Part shown: one piece after another, positions 1-8,062 of the stretch
How positions within the stretch are numbered: position 1 is the first letter of the stretch
Layout: every line of letters begins with the position of its first letter
DNA from: an uncultured Rhodospirillales bacterium
Lineage (GTDB): Bacteria; Pseudomonadota; Alphaproteobacteria; Reyranellales; Reyranellaceae
Reading direction: 5' to 3'
Length of the DNA stretch: 58,876 nt
NCBI GenBank assembly: GCA_902825855.1
Contig: CADECW010000017.1
Span: forward strand, 1-58,876
Notes under the pieces: generated by a model
The model's database searches: none
What the model was told of the DNA's origin: nothing
Seen by the model: only the letters and a program-made list of their open reading frames with translations
Translations under genes and position numbers: made by a program

Positions 1-41
1 AGCGGAGGGAGTTCCTCTGTTGCTGCGCCGACAAGAACAGG

Positions 42-82
42 TCCCTCGACTGCGCTACCCTTCGGGCAGCTTCGCTCGGGAT
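42..82. repeat. Imperfect palindromic intergenic element downstream of the M20 hydrolase
   Basis: An imperfect inverted repeat runs from TCCCTCGACTGCGCT to AGCTTCGCTCGGGA around a CCTTCGGG-type core. It lies just past the stop codon of the minus-strand hydrolase, so it may act as a 3' hairpin. It resembles dispersed short palindromes of GC-rich proteobacteria. Only this copy is visible, so calling it a repeat family is inference. Confidence 0.35.
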
Positions 83-94
83 GGCGGCTCTATA

Positions 95-1336
95 TCAACG
101 GTTGGCCCGTGCCACCGCTGCGTTCAACAGCAGGTTGGCGCCGGGCACCGAGCGGGCAAGTTCGATCGCCTCGTTGACGTTGTGGCTGATGCCCTCGTGG
201 CAGGGCGTGAAGATCATGGCGGTCGGCGCCATGGTCGCCACGGCATAGGCGTCGTGGCCGGCCTGGCTGCGCATCTCGCGGTACGGCAGGCCGAGCTCCC
301 TTGCCGTCGATTTCAGGAGCTCTATGCACTCCGGTGCGAACAGCTCGGTGCCCCAGCTCCAGCCGTCGGCGACGTCGATCTCGACATTGGCTTTCTTGGC
401 CGCAGCCGCGATCGCCGCATCGACTGCCTTGCGCATCTCGATGAACCGCGCCGCGTCGATATGGCGGAAGTCGATGGTGAGCTTGACCTGCTCGGCATAG
501 GTGCCCGGCAAGTTGGGGAAGCTCTCGATCCGCGTCGTCGTCGTGCGGCCCTCGTCGGCGGCAAAGCTCAGGCCGATATCGTTGACGGCGGCGATGACGT
601 AGCCGGCCCCGACCAAGGCATTGCGCCGCATCGCCATGGGCGTGCCACCGGCGTGGCCGGTATCCCCCTTGATGGTGAGCCGCAACGCCTGGGTCTTGTA
701 GCCGCCGACCACGATGCCGATGTCGCATTTCTCGCGATCCAGCACCGGTGCCTGCTCGATGTGCAATTCCAGATAGGCGTCGAACCTGCGCTCGCCCAAG
801 GGTTCGGACCCGGCATAGCCGATTTCGTCCAGCGCCCTGGCCACCGTGACGCCGTCATCGTCGGTGGTCGCGAGCACGCCCTCCAGCGGCAGCACCTTGG
901 CGAAGGCCATCGAGCCCATCATCGGCGGGCTGAAGCGCGCGCCTTCCTCGTTGGTCCAGCAGATGACCTCGATGCCGCGCTTGGTCGCGAGCCCCCGGTC
1001 GTTCAAGGTCCGCACGACCTCGAGACCGCACAGCACGCCCAGGATGCCATCGTAGCGCCCGCCGCAGATCTGCGTGTCGAGGTGGCTGCCGATCGCAACC
1101 GGCGGCAGCCTGGGATCGCTGCCGGCGCGGCGGGCGAAGATGTTGCCCAGTCGGTCGATCTCGATGCTGCAGCCCGCCTGCTTCGCCCAGCCGACGAACA
1201 GGTCTCGCATCTCCTTGTCCTCGGCCGACAAAGCCAGCCGACGCAGCCCGACATCGCGGAAGCGCCCGATTTCCGCGGATCTTTCCAGACTCTCCCACAG
1301 TCTCTCGGCGTTGATCTCCAGCACATTCGTGGCCAC
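95..1336 (-). CDS. M20-family Zn-dependent amidohydrolase (N-carbamoyl-L-amino-acid hydrolase / allantoate amidohydrolase type)
   Basis: 413 residues, the usual size for hydantoinase/carbamoylase-type M20C enzymes, which hydrolyse N-carbamoyl amino acids or ureido compounds in the cytoplasm. The binuclear metal ligands are visible: His85 in GSHLDT, Asp96 in GGRYDG, the Glu130-Glu131 pair in TNEEGARF, His192 in LELHIEQ and His385 in ISHNVNE. The dimerisation domain (GDTGHAGGTPM) lies between the two halves of the metal domain. I chose the GTG at 1336 because GAGGAG sits 6 bases upstream and homologues begin near there; the frame stays open to 1540. It is divergent from the GMC oxidoreductase across 60 bases, which implies a shared control region. 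The exact substrate cannot be read from sequence; a carbamoyl amino acid would fit the hydantoinase genes far to the right. Confidence 0.88.
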   Translation of the reverse strand: MATNVLEINAERLWESLERSAEIGRFRDVGLRRLALSAEDKEMRDLFVGWAKQAGCSIEIDRLGNIFARRAGSDPRLPPVAIGSHLDTQICGGRYDGILGVLCGLEVVRTLNDRGLATKRGIEVICWTNEEGARFSPPMMGSMAFAKVLPLEGVLATTDDDGVTVARALDEIGYAGSEPLGERRFDAYLELHIEQAPVLDREKCDIGIVVGGYKTQALRLTIKGDTGHAGGTPMAMRRNALVGAGYVIAAVNDIGLSFAADEGRTTTTRIESFPNLPGTYAEQVKLTIDFRHIDAARFIEMRKAVDAAIAAAAKKANVEIDVADGWSWGTELFAPECIELLKSTARELGLPYREMRSQAGHDAYAVATMAPTAMIFTPCHEGISHNVNEAIELARSVPGANLLLNAAVARANR

Positions 1337-1396
1337 GGCAGGCTCCTCGGTTGGGGCGTTGGCTTCCAGCGGGAAGCGTGCCAGTGAGGACGGACA

Positions 1397-2980
1397 ATGC
1401 AAGACGATTACGACTTCATCATCATCGGCGGTGGCTCGGCCGGCGCCGTGCTGGCGGCGAGGCTGAGCGAGGAGCCGACCATCCGCGTCCTGCTGCTCGA
1501 AGCCGGCCGCGACTTCCGCACCGCCGAGACGCCGCAGCATCTCCGGATCCCCAATCCACTGCGCGCCATCGCCGACGACGACTATCGCTGGCCCAGGCTG
1601 CTGGCCCGCCGGACGGAACGCCAGGAGCCCAAGCTGCTATGGCGCGGCCGCGCCATCGGCGGCAGCTCGACCATCAACGGCCAGATCGCCATCCGCGGCA
1701 TCCCCGAGGATTTTGCCGACTGGGTCGCCGAAGGCGCCGAGGGCTGGGGCTGGCAGGAAGTCCTGCCCTACTTCCGCCGGCTGGAAAGTGACGTCGATTT
1801 CGGCGACGCGCCTTATCACGGCAAGTCCGGCCCGATCCCGGTCTATCGCGCGCCCGTCGAGCAATGGGGCCATGTCGATCGCGCCTTGATGAAGGCAGCG
1901 GTGGCGCTGGGCTACGGCTGGTGCGACGACCACAACGCTCCGCAAGGCAGCGGCGTGTCGCCCTATGCGATCAACAGCCGCCAGGGTCTGCGTATCTCGG
2001 TCAATGACGGCTACCTCGAAACGGCACGCGGTCGCGCCAACCTTACGATCGTCGGCAACGCGCTGGTCGACACACTGACCTTCGAAGGCAATCGCCCGCA
2101 TGCCAACGGAGTCCGCGTCCGGATCGGCGGCAACCAGCAATCCGTGCGGGCACGGCGCGAGGTGATCCTGTCGGCCGGCGCAATCCATTCGCCGGCGATC
2201 CTGCAGCGCTCCGGCATCGGCCCACGCAAGCTGCTCGCCGGTCTCGGCATAGAGGTCGTGGCCGACCGGCCGGTCGGCGAGCATCTGCTCGACCATCCGA
2301 TCCTGGGACTGATGCTCGAGCTTCGCCCCGATGCGCGGGTGAGCACGCTCGCCCACCGCCACACCAACTGCTGCCTGCGCTACACGTCCGGCCTCGCGGG
2401 ATCAGGGGTCAACGACATGATCATGATCGCGGGCAATCTGCGACCCGAGGAGGATGGCGGCACGGCGCGTGCGCGCCTCGCCGTTTCGGCCTTCCAGGCT
2501 TTGAGCGAGGGCAGCGTCCGCATCGCCGCGCGCGATCCCGCCGTCGATCCTCGGGTGGACGAGCGCATGCTGAGCCACGACAGCGACTTTCTGCGCATGC
2601 GCGATGGCGTGCTCCGGATGCGCGAGATCGCGCTTTGCGAGGAAGTCCGGGCCATTGCCTCGCGCGTCGAATACGGCATGACCGGGCGCTCGATCGAACA
2701 GCCTTTCTCGGACACGGAGATGGGCGACTGGATGTTCGCCGAGTGCTCGGACGCCCAGCATGCCAGCGGCACCTGCCGTATGGGAGCGGCCGACGACCCG
2801 CACTCGGTGGTCGACCGCGACTGCCGGGTGATCGGCTGCAGCGGGCTCAGGGTCATCGACGCCTCGGTCATGCCGACCGTGGTGCGGGCCAATACCCATC
2901 TGACGACCGTGATGATCGGCGAAAAGATGGCCGACCACCTCAAGCAGTCGGTCAAATCTCACGGCCAACGCAACCAGTAG
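1397..2980 (+). CDS. GMC-family FAD-dependent oxidoreductase (choline dehydrogenase-like)
   Basis: 527 residues. The N-terminus carries the ADP-binding fold of FAD enzymes (IIIGGGSAGAVLAARLSE, glycines about 11-16, acidic Glu35 after the second strand). GMC signature 1 follows (GGSSTINGQIAIRG, about residues 88-101). The C-terminal GMC domain holds the active-site pair His455 (QHASGTCRMG) and His501 (ANTHLTTVMIGEKMADHL). Such enzymes oxidise primary or secondary alcohols and pass electrons to oxygen or quinones. The ATG at 1397 has GAGGACGG just upstream. There is no signal peptide, so it is cytoplasmic or peripheral. The neighbouring hydrolase is divergent and the TonB gene follows 37 bases later. 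The alcohol substrate is unknown. Confidence 0.92.
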   Translation: MQDDYDFIIIGGGSAGAVLAARLSEEPTIRVLLLEAGRDFRTAETPQHLRIPNPLRAIADDDYRWPRLLARRTERQEPKLLWRGRAIGGSSTINGQIAIRGIPEDFADWVAEGAEGWGWQEVLPYFRRLESDVDFGDAPYHGKSGPIPVYRAPVEQWGHVDRALMKAAVALGYGWCDDHNAPQGSGVSPYAINSRQGLRISVNDGYLETARGRANLTIVGNALVDTLTFEGNRPHANGVRVRIGGNQQSVRARREVILSAGAIHSPAILQRSGIGPRKLLAGLGIEVVADRPVGEHLLDHPILGLMLELRPDARVSTLAHRHTNCCLRYTSGLAGSGVNDMIMIAGNLRPEEDGGTARARLAVSAFQALSEGSVRIAARDPAVDPRVDERMLSHDSDFLRMRDGVLRMREIALCEEVRAIASRVEYGMTGRSIEQPFSDTEMGDWMFAECSDAQHASGTCRMGAADDPHSVVDRDCRVIGCSGLRVIDASVMPTVVRANTHLTTVMIGEKMADHLKQSVKSHGQRNQ

Positions 2981-3017
2981 GGTAGCGGCGCGGCAAACCG
3001 CATCGTAGAAACGAACC

Positions 3018-4226
3018 GTGGCCCACGCCGTCAGCGCCTTATCGCATCGTTCCGAGCACATGTCGCCTGCGGCCGTGGCACTGGCCGTATTGCTGCACGC
3101 GCTGGTAGCGCTGGCGTTGTGGTGGGTGGCGCAGGAGGCCAAGGCGCCGGCCGAGCCTGCCCTGGAGGTTTATTTCGAGCCGGCCCCCAAGCCGGAGGAA
3201 AAGCCGCCCGAGCCGGAGCAGAAGCCCGAACCACCCAAGCCGGAGCCTCAACCGCAGCCGCAGCCTCAACCGCCACCGCCGCAGGTCATGCCGCCCATCG
3301 AGGCGCTGCGGCCACCCGCCGAGATCGTCTCGGAAAAGCCGACCCAGGCGCCGCCCAAGGGCGACAAGCCCAAGGACGCCGAGCTCGCGCCGCCCCCGCC
3401 GCCGCTGCAGGACGTTCTGCCGTCACCCGATCAGGATCTCGCGCCACCGACGGCATCGGAGTTCGCCAAGGTCGAGCCCGCCCCCGCGCCGGCACCGACG
3501 CCGCCTCCGCCGACGCCGCCCGCACCCACGCCGCCGACACCCGCGCCGCAGGCCGCGCCACCGACACCACAGCTACAGAGCATCCTGCCCTCACCCGGTG
3601 AGGATCTGCCGGCACCGTCGGCGGCCGATTTCGCCAAGCTCGAACCGGCGCCGAAGCCGCCCACGCCCGCGCCTGAGCAGAAGGCGCCGCCCGCGCCGCC
3701 TGCACCACAGCAGCAGGCACTGGCCAAGCCGCCCGAGAAGCCACAGCCGCCGCAGCAACATCAGCCGCCGCAACCACAGCCGCAACAGCAGGCAAAGCCG
3801 CCGATGCCGCAGTTGCAGAAGCCGGAGTACAAACCCTCGCCGCTCAGCACCGCGCCGTCGCGGCGCCCGCCCGCCGGCACGCAGTCGGAGAACCCGTCGC
3901 CCTCGCCTTTCGTCAATCCGGCCGACACCTACAACAAGGCGCGCGCCGCCGATAACTACCTCTGGCAGGTCGTGCGCCGACTGCAGGGCTACCGCTACAC
4001 GGCGAACGTCAGCGCTTCGCAGGGCATCACCGTGGTGCGCGTGGTCATCGCCCGCGACGGTCGCCTGTTGAACGTCACCGTCGCCCGCTCGAGCGGCATT
4101 CCCGAATTCGACCAGGGCGTGCTGGCGGGCGTGCGCTCGGGCTCGCCCTATGCGCCGTTGCCGCCGGATATCCGCGGCGACAGCGCCACCTTCGACCTGC
4201 CGCTGGTGTCGACCCGGCGCATGTGA
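3018..4226 (+). CDS. Proline-rich TonB-family energy transducer (orphan)
   Basis: 402 residues with the TonB layout: a short cytoplasmic N-terminus, one membrane segment at about 17-37 (VALAVLLHALVALALWWVA), a very long Pro/Glu/Lys/Gln-rich periplasmic spacer (about 46-300) and a C-terminal TonB domain (about 314-400, ITVVRVVIARDGRLLNVTVARSSG). It would couple proton-motive force to outer-membrane receptors. No ExbB, ExbD or TonB-dependent receptor gene is adjacent. The spacer contains a duplicated block (about 128-160 and 184-214, both of the form LPSP..DL..P.A..FAK.EPAP). The frame opens with GTG at 3018; an ATG at 3060 just before the membrane segment is a possible alternative start. It converges on the MFS gene with a 3-base gap. 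Confidence 0.85.
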   Translation: MAHAVSALSHRSEHMSPAAVALAVLLHALVALALWWVAQEAKAPAEPALEVYFEPAPKPEEKPPEPEQKPEPPKPEPQPQPQPQPPPPQVMPPIEALRPPAEIVSEKPTQAPPKGDKPKDAELAPPPPPLQDVLPSPDQDLAPPTASEFAKVEPAPAPAPTPPPPTPPAPTPPTPAPQAAPPTPQLQSILPSPGEDLPAPSAADFAKLEPAPKPPTPAPEQKAPPAPPAPQQQALAKPPEKPQPPQQHQPPQPQPQQQAKPPMPQLQKPEYKPSPLSTAPSRRPPAGTQSENPSPSPFVNPADTYNKARAADNYLWQVVRRLQGYRYTANVSASQGITVVRVVIARDGRLLNVTVARSSGIPEFDQGVLAGVRSGSPYAPLPPDIRGDSATFDLPLVSTRRM

Positions 4227-4229
4227 GTC

Positions 4230-5486
4230 TCAGGCCGCGGCGGCGTAGGGATTGGCCCACCGGCCGCCGGAGAGGCGGAACACCAGGAAGCCGATGATCG
4301 CCAGGTTGACGATGTTGAAGACGATGCCGGTGGTGAAGGCGGGCGCGTAGTAGCCGAAGTGATCGTAGAGGTAGCCCGCGAACCAGCTTCCGGCCGCCAT
4401 GCCGCTCATCGCGGTGAACAGCGTCAGCGGCATCCGCCACGAAGCCTCCGACGGCGGGAAGATGTCGCGGATCGCGACCGAATAGGCCGGGATGATGCCG
4501 GCGAAGCCGAAGCCGAAGGCGGCGGAAACGGCGAACAGGCCGGCCTCGTCCTGGGTGAGCGAGAAGGCCGAGATGGCGAGCGCCTGGCTGGCGGATCCCA
4601 CCAGGATGGTGCGCAGGCCGCCGATGCGATCGGCCAGCGCGCCCCACGCTTGCCGGGCGATGAAGGCCGACGCCAGCATCACCGACAGCATGGTGGCACT
4701 GGTCGTCGGCGAGATGCCGAGGTCCATGCAGAATGCCACGAGATGCGCCTGCGGCACCGACATCGGGATGCAGCAGCAGAAACCGGCGACGCAGAGCAAC
4801 GCCTGCACGACATTCGGCCTCATGCCGCCGATGCGCCGGCCGCCGGCCGTCACGTGGGGCAGGTGCTGCAGCGGGATCGGCAACGGCGAGGGTTTGAGCA
4901 ACAGCGTGGCGGGCAGGATCGCGACCAGCACCACGACGGCAAAGCCGATCATCAGCATCTGCCAGCCCAAACTCGAGATGACACGCTCGAACAACGCCGG
5001 CCAGACGACGCCGGCGACGTATTGGCCGGACGAGATCAGCGCAATCGCCGTGCCGCGCCGGCGGTCGAACCAGCGGCTGAGATAGACGAGCAGCGGCGGA
5101 TAGACGCCACCGTTGCCGAAGAGCCCCATCAGCGCGTGGCCGATGAACAGCGACCAGATCCAGCCCATCGACGACAGCAGCAGGCCGGCGGCGATCATGC
5201 CGGCGCCGATCGCGACCGTGGCGCGCACGCCGATTCGGTCGGACAGCCAGCCCATGAAGATGCCGCCAGCTCCTGTGCCGACCCACAGGAACGCGCCGGC
5301 CAGCGCCACCACCGATCGGTCGGTGCCGAGCGACTCCTGGATCGGCTTCATGCCGACGACGATGAGCAACGACGAGCCGAAGGACACCGAGAGGATCGCC
5401 AGGATCAACCAGGCGGTCCGCCACGATGCCTTGCTCTCAACACTTGCGGGCCGTGTCGCACCGCCGCCGGGCGAAGGCCCGTCCAT
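4230..5486 (-). CDS. MFS transporter
   Basis: 418 residues with about twelve hydrophobic segments; the first is at about 25-47 (AWLILAILSVSFGSSLLIVVG). The loop motif GWLSDRIGVR after TM2 (G-x-x-x-D-R-x-G-x-R) is the MFS signature, repeated in weaker form as ALADRIGGLRT in the second half. The overall look is that of the oxalate/formate-antiporter-like and monocarboxylate branch of bacterial MFS proteins. The substrate is unknown. A start at 5486 has AAGGAAACA upstream. The gene is alone on its strand. Its 5' region contains short palindromes that may bind a GntR-type regulator, listed separately. Confidence 0.85.
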   Translation of the reverse strand: MDGPSPGGGATRPASVESKASWRTAWLILAILSVSFGSSLLIVVGMKPIQESLGTDRSVVALAGAFLWVGTGAGGIFMGWLSDRIGVRATVAIGAGMIAAGLLLSSMGWIWSLFIGHALMGLFGNGGVYPPLLVYLSRWFDRRRGTAIALISSGQYVAGVVWPALFERVISSLGWQMLMIGFAVVVLVAILPATLLLKPSPLPIPLQHLPHVTAGGRRIGGMRPNVVQALLCVAGFCCCIPMSVPQAHLVAFCMDLGISPTTSATMLSVMLASAFIARQAWGALADRIGGLRTILVGSASQALAISAFSLTQDEAGLFAVSAAFGFGFAGIIPAYSVAIRDIFPPSEASWRMPLTLFTAMSGMAAGSWFAGYLYDHFGYYAPAFTTGIVFNIVNLAIIGFLVFRLSGGRWANPYAAAA

Positions 5487-5904
5487 CTTGTTTCCTTACT
5501 GCGAGCTTGCCTGCTCGTGAACCCGCTGTCCGACATTATCGCGATGTATACGATTGGTGTCCGTGGACATTCACCGATGTGCATAAAGTCCAATGGTTGC
5601 CGGGTCAATCGTCCGCTTGTGTGCGCGCCGTCTGCCCACGATCAAGGCGGAGTGTTACTCCACGCACTACCCGAACCGCACGATCGGAGACACAAGATTG
5701 CATGGCGCTCCCGCCCAGAAGTTCTTCGCCGTAGGTTCGAGTACCTTTTTGGCTTAAGTGGGGAGTGTAGAGCTCTGAGGTCACGCGACCTTGTACTTCG
5801 CCGGTAGATCGCCCGAATGATCTAGCAGCGCCGCCTTGCGCATTCGTGTTGGCCCGTGCTTCCCGCCTTGACTTGAATTGCCGTCAATGGAGCTGTGCAG
5901 GTCG
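5487..5904. other. 418-base region without a convincing gene, upstream of the MFS gene
   Basis: It holds the promoter side of the MFS gene (about 5490-5600), with two small palindromes. Beyond about 5600 no frame shows convincing protein character. A GGTTCGAGTACC string at about 5734 looks like a tRNA T-arm, but no cloverleaf can be built around it. The region is less GC-rich than its flanks and may be the remnant edge of an acquired segment running to about 7950. Confidence 0.5.
5544..5569. promoter_or_regulatory. Candidate operator upstream of the MFS gene (GTATAC core plus TGTCC-GT-GGACA)
   Basis: ATGTATACGAT at 5544-5554 has the GTATAC core typical of operators bound by FadR-subfamily (FCD) GntR regulators. 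TGTCCGTGGACA at 5558-5569 is a second inverted repeat directly beside it. Both lie 58-83 bases upstream of the MFS start, where a repressor would act. No GntR gene is in the window. This is pattern-based inference only. Confidence 0.25.
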
Positions 5905-6159
5905 CTAGGTCTTTGGCTTGGTCTCGGGCACCTGGGCCTGTTGTTGGGCTTGCTGCTGTTCATGGACAACGGCCTCGGACGCGCCAGCATCGCCAAGAAG
6001 CGCCTCCAGTTGGGCCGCCTGTGTTTCAAGCTCCTTGGCATACGCCACGATCGCTCGTCCATCCTCGACGCGGACGGTGGCCGCCAAGCGCCTGGCCCGC
6101 CGGGCCATGGCTCGAAGTTCAGCGATTTGCTTCGTCAGCTCCGGCGACATTCCAAGCAC
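5905..6159 (-). CDS. Small helical hypothetical protein
   Basis: 84 residues. The body is a continuous amphipathic helix with heptad-like spacing (ELTKQIAELRAMARRARRLAATV, then DGRAIVAYAKELETQAAQLEALL). A Gln/Ala-rich tail follows and ends in PETKPKT. It resembles small coiled-coil proteins of unknown function common in Alphaproteobacteria, with an Arg-rich first helix followed by an ELE.QA..LE helix. There is no signal peptide or membrane segment. The start at 6159 is the first in frame; the Met four codons later (MSPELTK) is equally plausible. No neighbour suggests a function. Amino-acid composition and helix periodicity support a real gene. Confidence 0.6.
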   Translation of the reverse strand: MLGMSPELTKQIAELRAMARRARRLAATVRVEDGRAIVAYAKELETQAAQLEALLGDAGASEAVVHEQQQAQQQAQVPETKPKT

Positions 6160-6484
6160 TCACACTCAAACGCACGTTCTGGACACAATGCCGGTGGACG
6201 GAAGTAGTTGCGGCCTTTCGCTGCCAGGCACGCCCGCAGTCCGCTCGGTTGGCGACTGCTGGATGCCGCTTCAGAGCCTCCACATGCCGACCTACCTGCC
6301 ATTCGATTCTGTCGATGCAATTCCAGCCCTTGGGTAAATCCCGCTCTCTGTGAGAAAATTCACCAACCACGCATTCGAGGTAGCTTAAGTTTCGGTCGCC
6401 GGGACGCGAACATTCAATGGTGAAAGCCGTGGCGGTAGCGGACGCGGTCGTAAGCGGTGTCGGAGGGACCCCGAACACCATCAA
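6119..6484 (-). CDS. Doubtful hypothetical ORF
   Basis: 121 residues (begins MMVFGVPPTPL, middle part DRIEWQVGRHVEALKRHPAV). It overlaps the 5' end of the small helical gene and sits opposite the start of the next plus-strand gene. Third-position GC in the middle is moderate, about two-thirds by hand count, which neither supports nor excludes coding. I recognise no family. It may be a decayed gene in the patchy segment between the MFS gene and the sensor kinase; otherwise the stretch 6160-6456 is non-coding. Confidence 0.2.
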   Translation of the reverse strand: MMVFGVPPTPLTTASATATAFTIECSRPGDRNLSYLECVVGEFSHRERDLPKGWNCIDRIEWQVGRHVEALKRHPAVANRADCGRAWQRKAATTSVHRHCVQNVRLSVSAWNVAGADEANR

Positions 6485-7059
6485 TACGATCTGTCTCGAC
6501 CAGGAAGCGAGGGCCTACGCTGCGCTTCATTGATCCGGCTGCGGTGGCCGGCACGCTGGAGGAACTGGTAGTGAGCGAGTTCACCTATCTTGGCCCCGTG
6601 GTGGCAGTTGGAACCCCCTCCGACGGCCTGCCACCGCTGGGGGCGGCCCGGCAGTACTGCCGTGGCGAGGAGTGGCGCGAAGTAGTCAGTTCGCTGATGG
6701 ACAACGCATCCCTGATCGTCGCAGGTGTGGCTCGATCAGAGGGCCTCGTTTGGAAGATCGCAGAGTTGCGCCGGAAGAACCTTCTATCCAAGACGATCTT
6801 CTTTCTACCGCCCACAAGGGCTGCCAACCCTGAGTTACTCGACCACCTGCTGCGTCTGCTCGGTGCCAATGATGTCGCCCTGAACTTGGCGCATGGCCAA
6901 GCTGCCATTGCCGTTTCATTTCCAGCGCCCCACCATGGGCTCCTGCTCGTGTCAGCGCGCGTAGCGGAAGCGGAGTATGAATTGGCCCTGCGGCTCCCAC
7001 GGCTCGCCGACCATGCGCCGCTCGCTCGTGAGCCGCTCGGCCAAACAGCTCGATGCTAG
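6457..7059 (+). CDS. Uncharacterised protein lacking the expected N-terminal membrane part
   Basis: 200 residues. The core (about 45-120: GPVVAVGTPSDGLPPLGAARQY, EEWREVV, ASLIVAGVARSEGLVWKI, KTIFFLPP) matches a soluble domain that I recall following two membrane segments and an LRSF motif in bacterial membrane proteins of unknown function. Here the frame opens with GTG at 6457 directly after an in-frame TAA, and neither the LRSF stretch nor membrane helices are found upstream in any frame. The gene therefore looks 5'-truncated or a remnant. Its 3' end overlaps the next gene by 83 bases in another frame, which suggests a joint origin. Function unknown. Confidence 0.5.
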   Translation: MSEGPRTPSIRSVSTRKRGPTLRFIDPAAVAGTLEELVVSEFTYLGPVVAVGTPSDGLPPLGAARQYCRGEEWREVVSSLMDNASLIVAGVARSEGLVWKIAELRRKNLLSKTIFFLPPTRAANPELLDHLLRLLGANDVALNLAHGQAAIAVSFPAPHHGLLLVSARVAEAEYELALRLPRLADHAPLAREPLGQTARC

Positions 7060-7927
7060 GATCTGCACGGAGATCGAGGTGGCACTGATCGATGACCTCA
7101 AGGACTACATCGCGCGGAACAGTTCTCCGGAGACAAAGATTGCCGAAAGCCACAACGTCGCAATCGTCGGGGAAACGCATGCATTCCTGAAGAGGACCGA
7201 CTCGGAAATTCGAACCCGTGCAACCGTGCGGATCTTGCTGAAACTTCTTGGCGACCCCAAATACCGTTACTTCGCCAATGAGAGCTACCCCAACAAGGGG
7301 CCGATTCGGCAAGGCATTCGCGCCTACGTACACAAGGCAACTCTTCCGCCCGGATTCGATCCGAAGAGGGATGATGCACTTGATCTGGAAGAAGTCGCCA
7401 GAAGGGTGCTGGTTCGTCGTTACCAGGAGGTTCTGGACTTTCTTCGGATAAGCCCGAGATACATCCTGAGTATCGGCACATTGCAAGCAGGCGATGGTGC
7501 TCGCGATGTTCGTCTGGCTCAGCATTTCTTCGAGGAGTTCGGCGATCGAAAGCTGACTGTAGCAGTTCCGGGCGTTCTGCTGCTCGGGGCACTGCATGCT
7601 ACTGCCATCTCCGACAATACGTGGCCGACAGTGCGGATGTTGCTGACGAAGCGCGGCCTCAAGTGTGTGTCCATCCGCGTGCTCACGAATTTTTCTGGCG
7701 GTACCTCCCCGGACGACGCCGTGGTTCCAATTGGCACAAATCTCGACAGCGTTCAGCCAGCAGATGTGATCAGGCTGTCCTCCTTAGTCACCAAGAGCCC
7801 TGTGACGATCGCCACCAATCGGCCATGGACCAACAGCCGGGCCAGCCCGTTTCAGAAGATCACCTTCGGCCACAGCAATTCATCGGTGGCAGAGCAATTT
7901 GAATACGTTGTCGTGGACAACGGCTGA
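6977..7927 (+). CDS. Hypothetical protein with GETH...ALHA motifs (possible ChaN/TraB/EreA-like fold)
   Basis: 316 residues. Two motifs stand out: VAIVGETHAF (about 61-70) near the N-terminus and VLLLGALHATA (about 198-208) in the second half, both at the ends of predicted beta strands. This pairing, a GE.H near the start and a G..H later, recalls the putative metal-binding sites of the ChaN/Tiki/TraB and erythromycin-esterase-like families. The match is by eye only. GGAAG 6 bases before ATG 6977 supports this start; ATG 7013 is an alternative. There is no signal peptide. The C-terminal part (about 260-316) has no recognisable motif. The stop lies about 20 bases from the breakpoint that truncates the response regulator, so this gene marks the end of an inserted or substituted segment. 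Confidence 0.6.
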   Translation: MNWPCGSHGSPTMRRSLVSRSAKQLDARICTEIEVALIDDLKDYIARNSSPETKIAESHNVAIVGETHAFLKRTDSEIRTRATVRILLKLLGDPKYRYFANESYPNKGPIRQGIRAYVHKATLPPGFDPKRDDALDLEEVARRVLVRRYQEVLDFLRISPRYILSIGTLQAGDGARDVRLAQHFFEEFGDRKLTVAVPGVLLLGALHATAISDNTWPTVRMLLTKRGLKCVSIRVLTNFSGGTSPDDAVVPIGTNLDSVQPADVIRLSSLVTKSPVTIATNRPWTNSRASPFQKITFGHSNSSVAEQFEYVVVDNG

Positions 7928-8062
7928 AAAACGGACAATCCAAACCCGTCGGGCGAAGTGCATGGCATAGGCACCTTGCCCTACTTCGCGCCGAAATTGC
8001 TGCCGGAACAGTTCGGCGACATCAGCTTCGTCATCCACGACAAGAATGCTGAAGCTCATCAT
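7880..8062 (-). pseudogene. Truncated response-regulator receiver gene
   Basis: The frame starts MMSFSILVVDDEADVAELF, an unmistakable receiver-domain N-terminus with the acidic DDE triad of CheY-like proteins. It continues normally to about residue 38 (YAMHFAR). After that the sequence turns into unrelated residues (RVWIVRFSAVVHDN) and stops at 60 residues. The phospho-acceptor Asp, the conserved Thr and Lys and any output domain are absent. The start overlaps the sensor-kinase stop (ATGATGA), so the two genes were co-translated. The break lies near 7945-7952, next to the end of the plus-strand hypothetical gene. This looks like loss of most of a response regulator through insertion or deletion. 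Confidence 0.8.

Noticed and set aside
20..1387. 455-codon open frame opposite the M20 hydrolase
   Set aside because: GC-rich antisense shadow: Arg/Asp/Gly-rich composition without motifs, while the minus strand shows a complete metal-binding enzyme.
5690..5770. GGTTCGAGTACC, similar to a tRNA T-arm
   Set aside because: No acceptor stem, anticodon arm or CCA end can be paired around it.
5781..6062. 93-codon minus-strand frame ending LDHSGDLPAKYKVA
   Set aside because: Most of it is the small helical gene read out of frame. The C-terminal end looks protein-like but cannot be tied to any gene body; at best a fragment.
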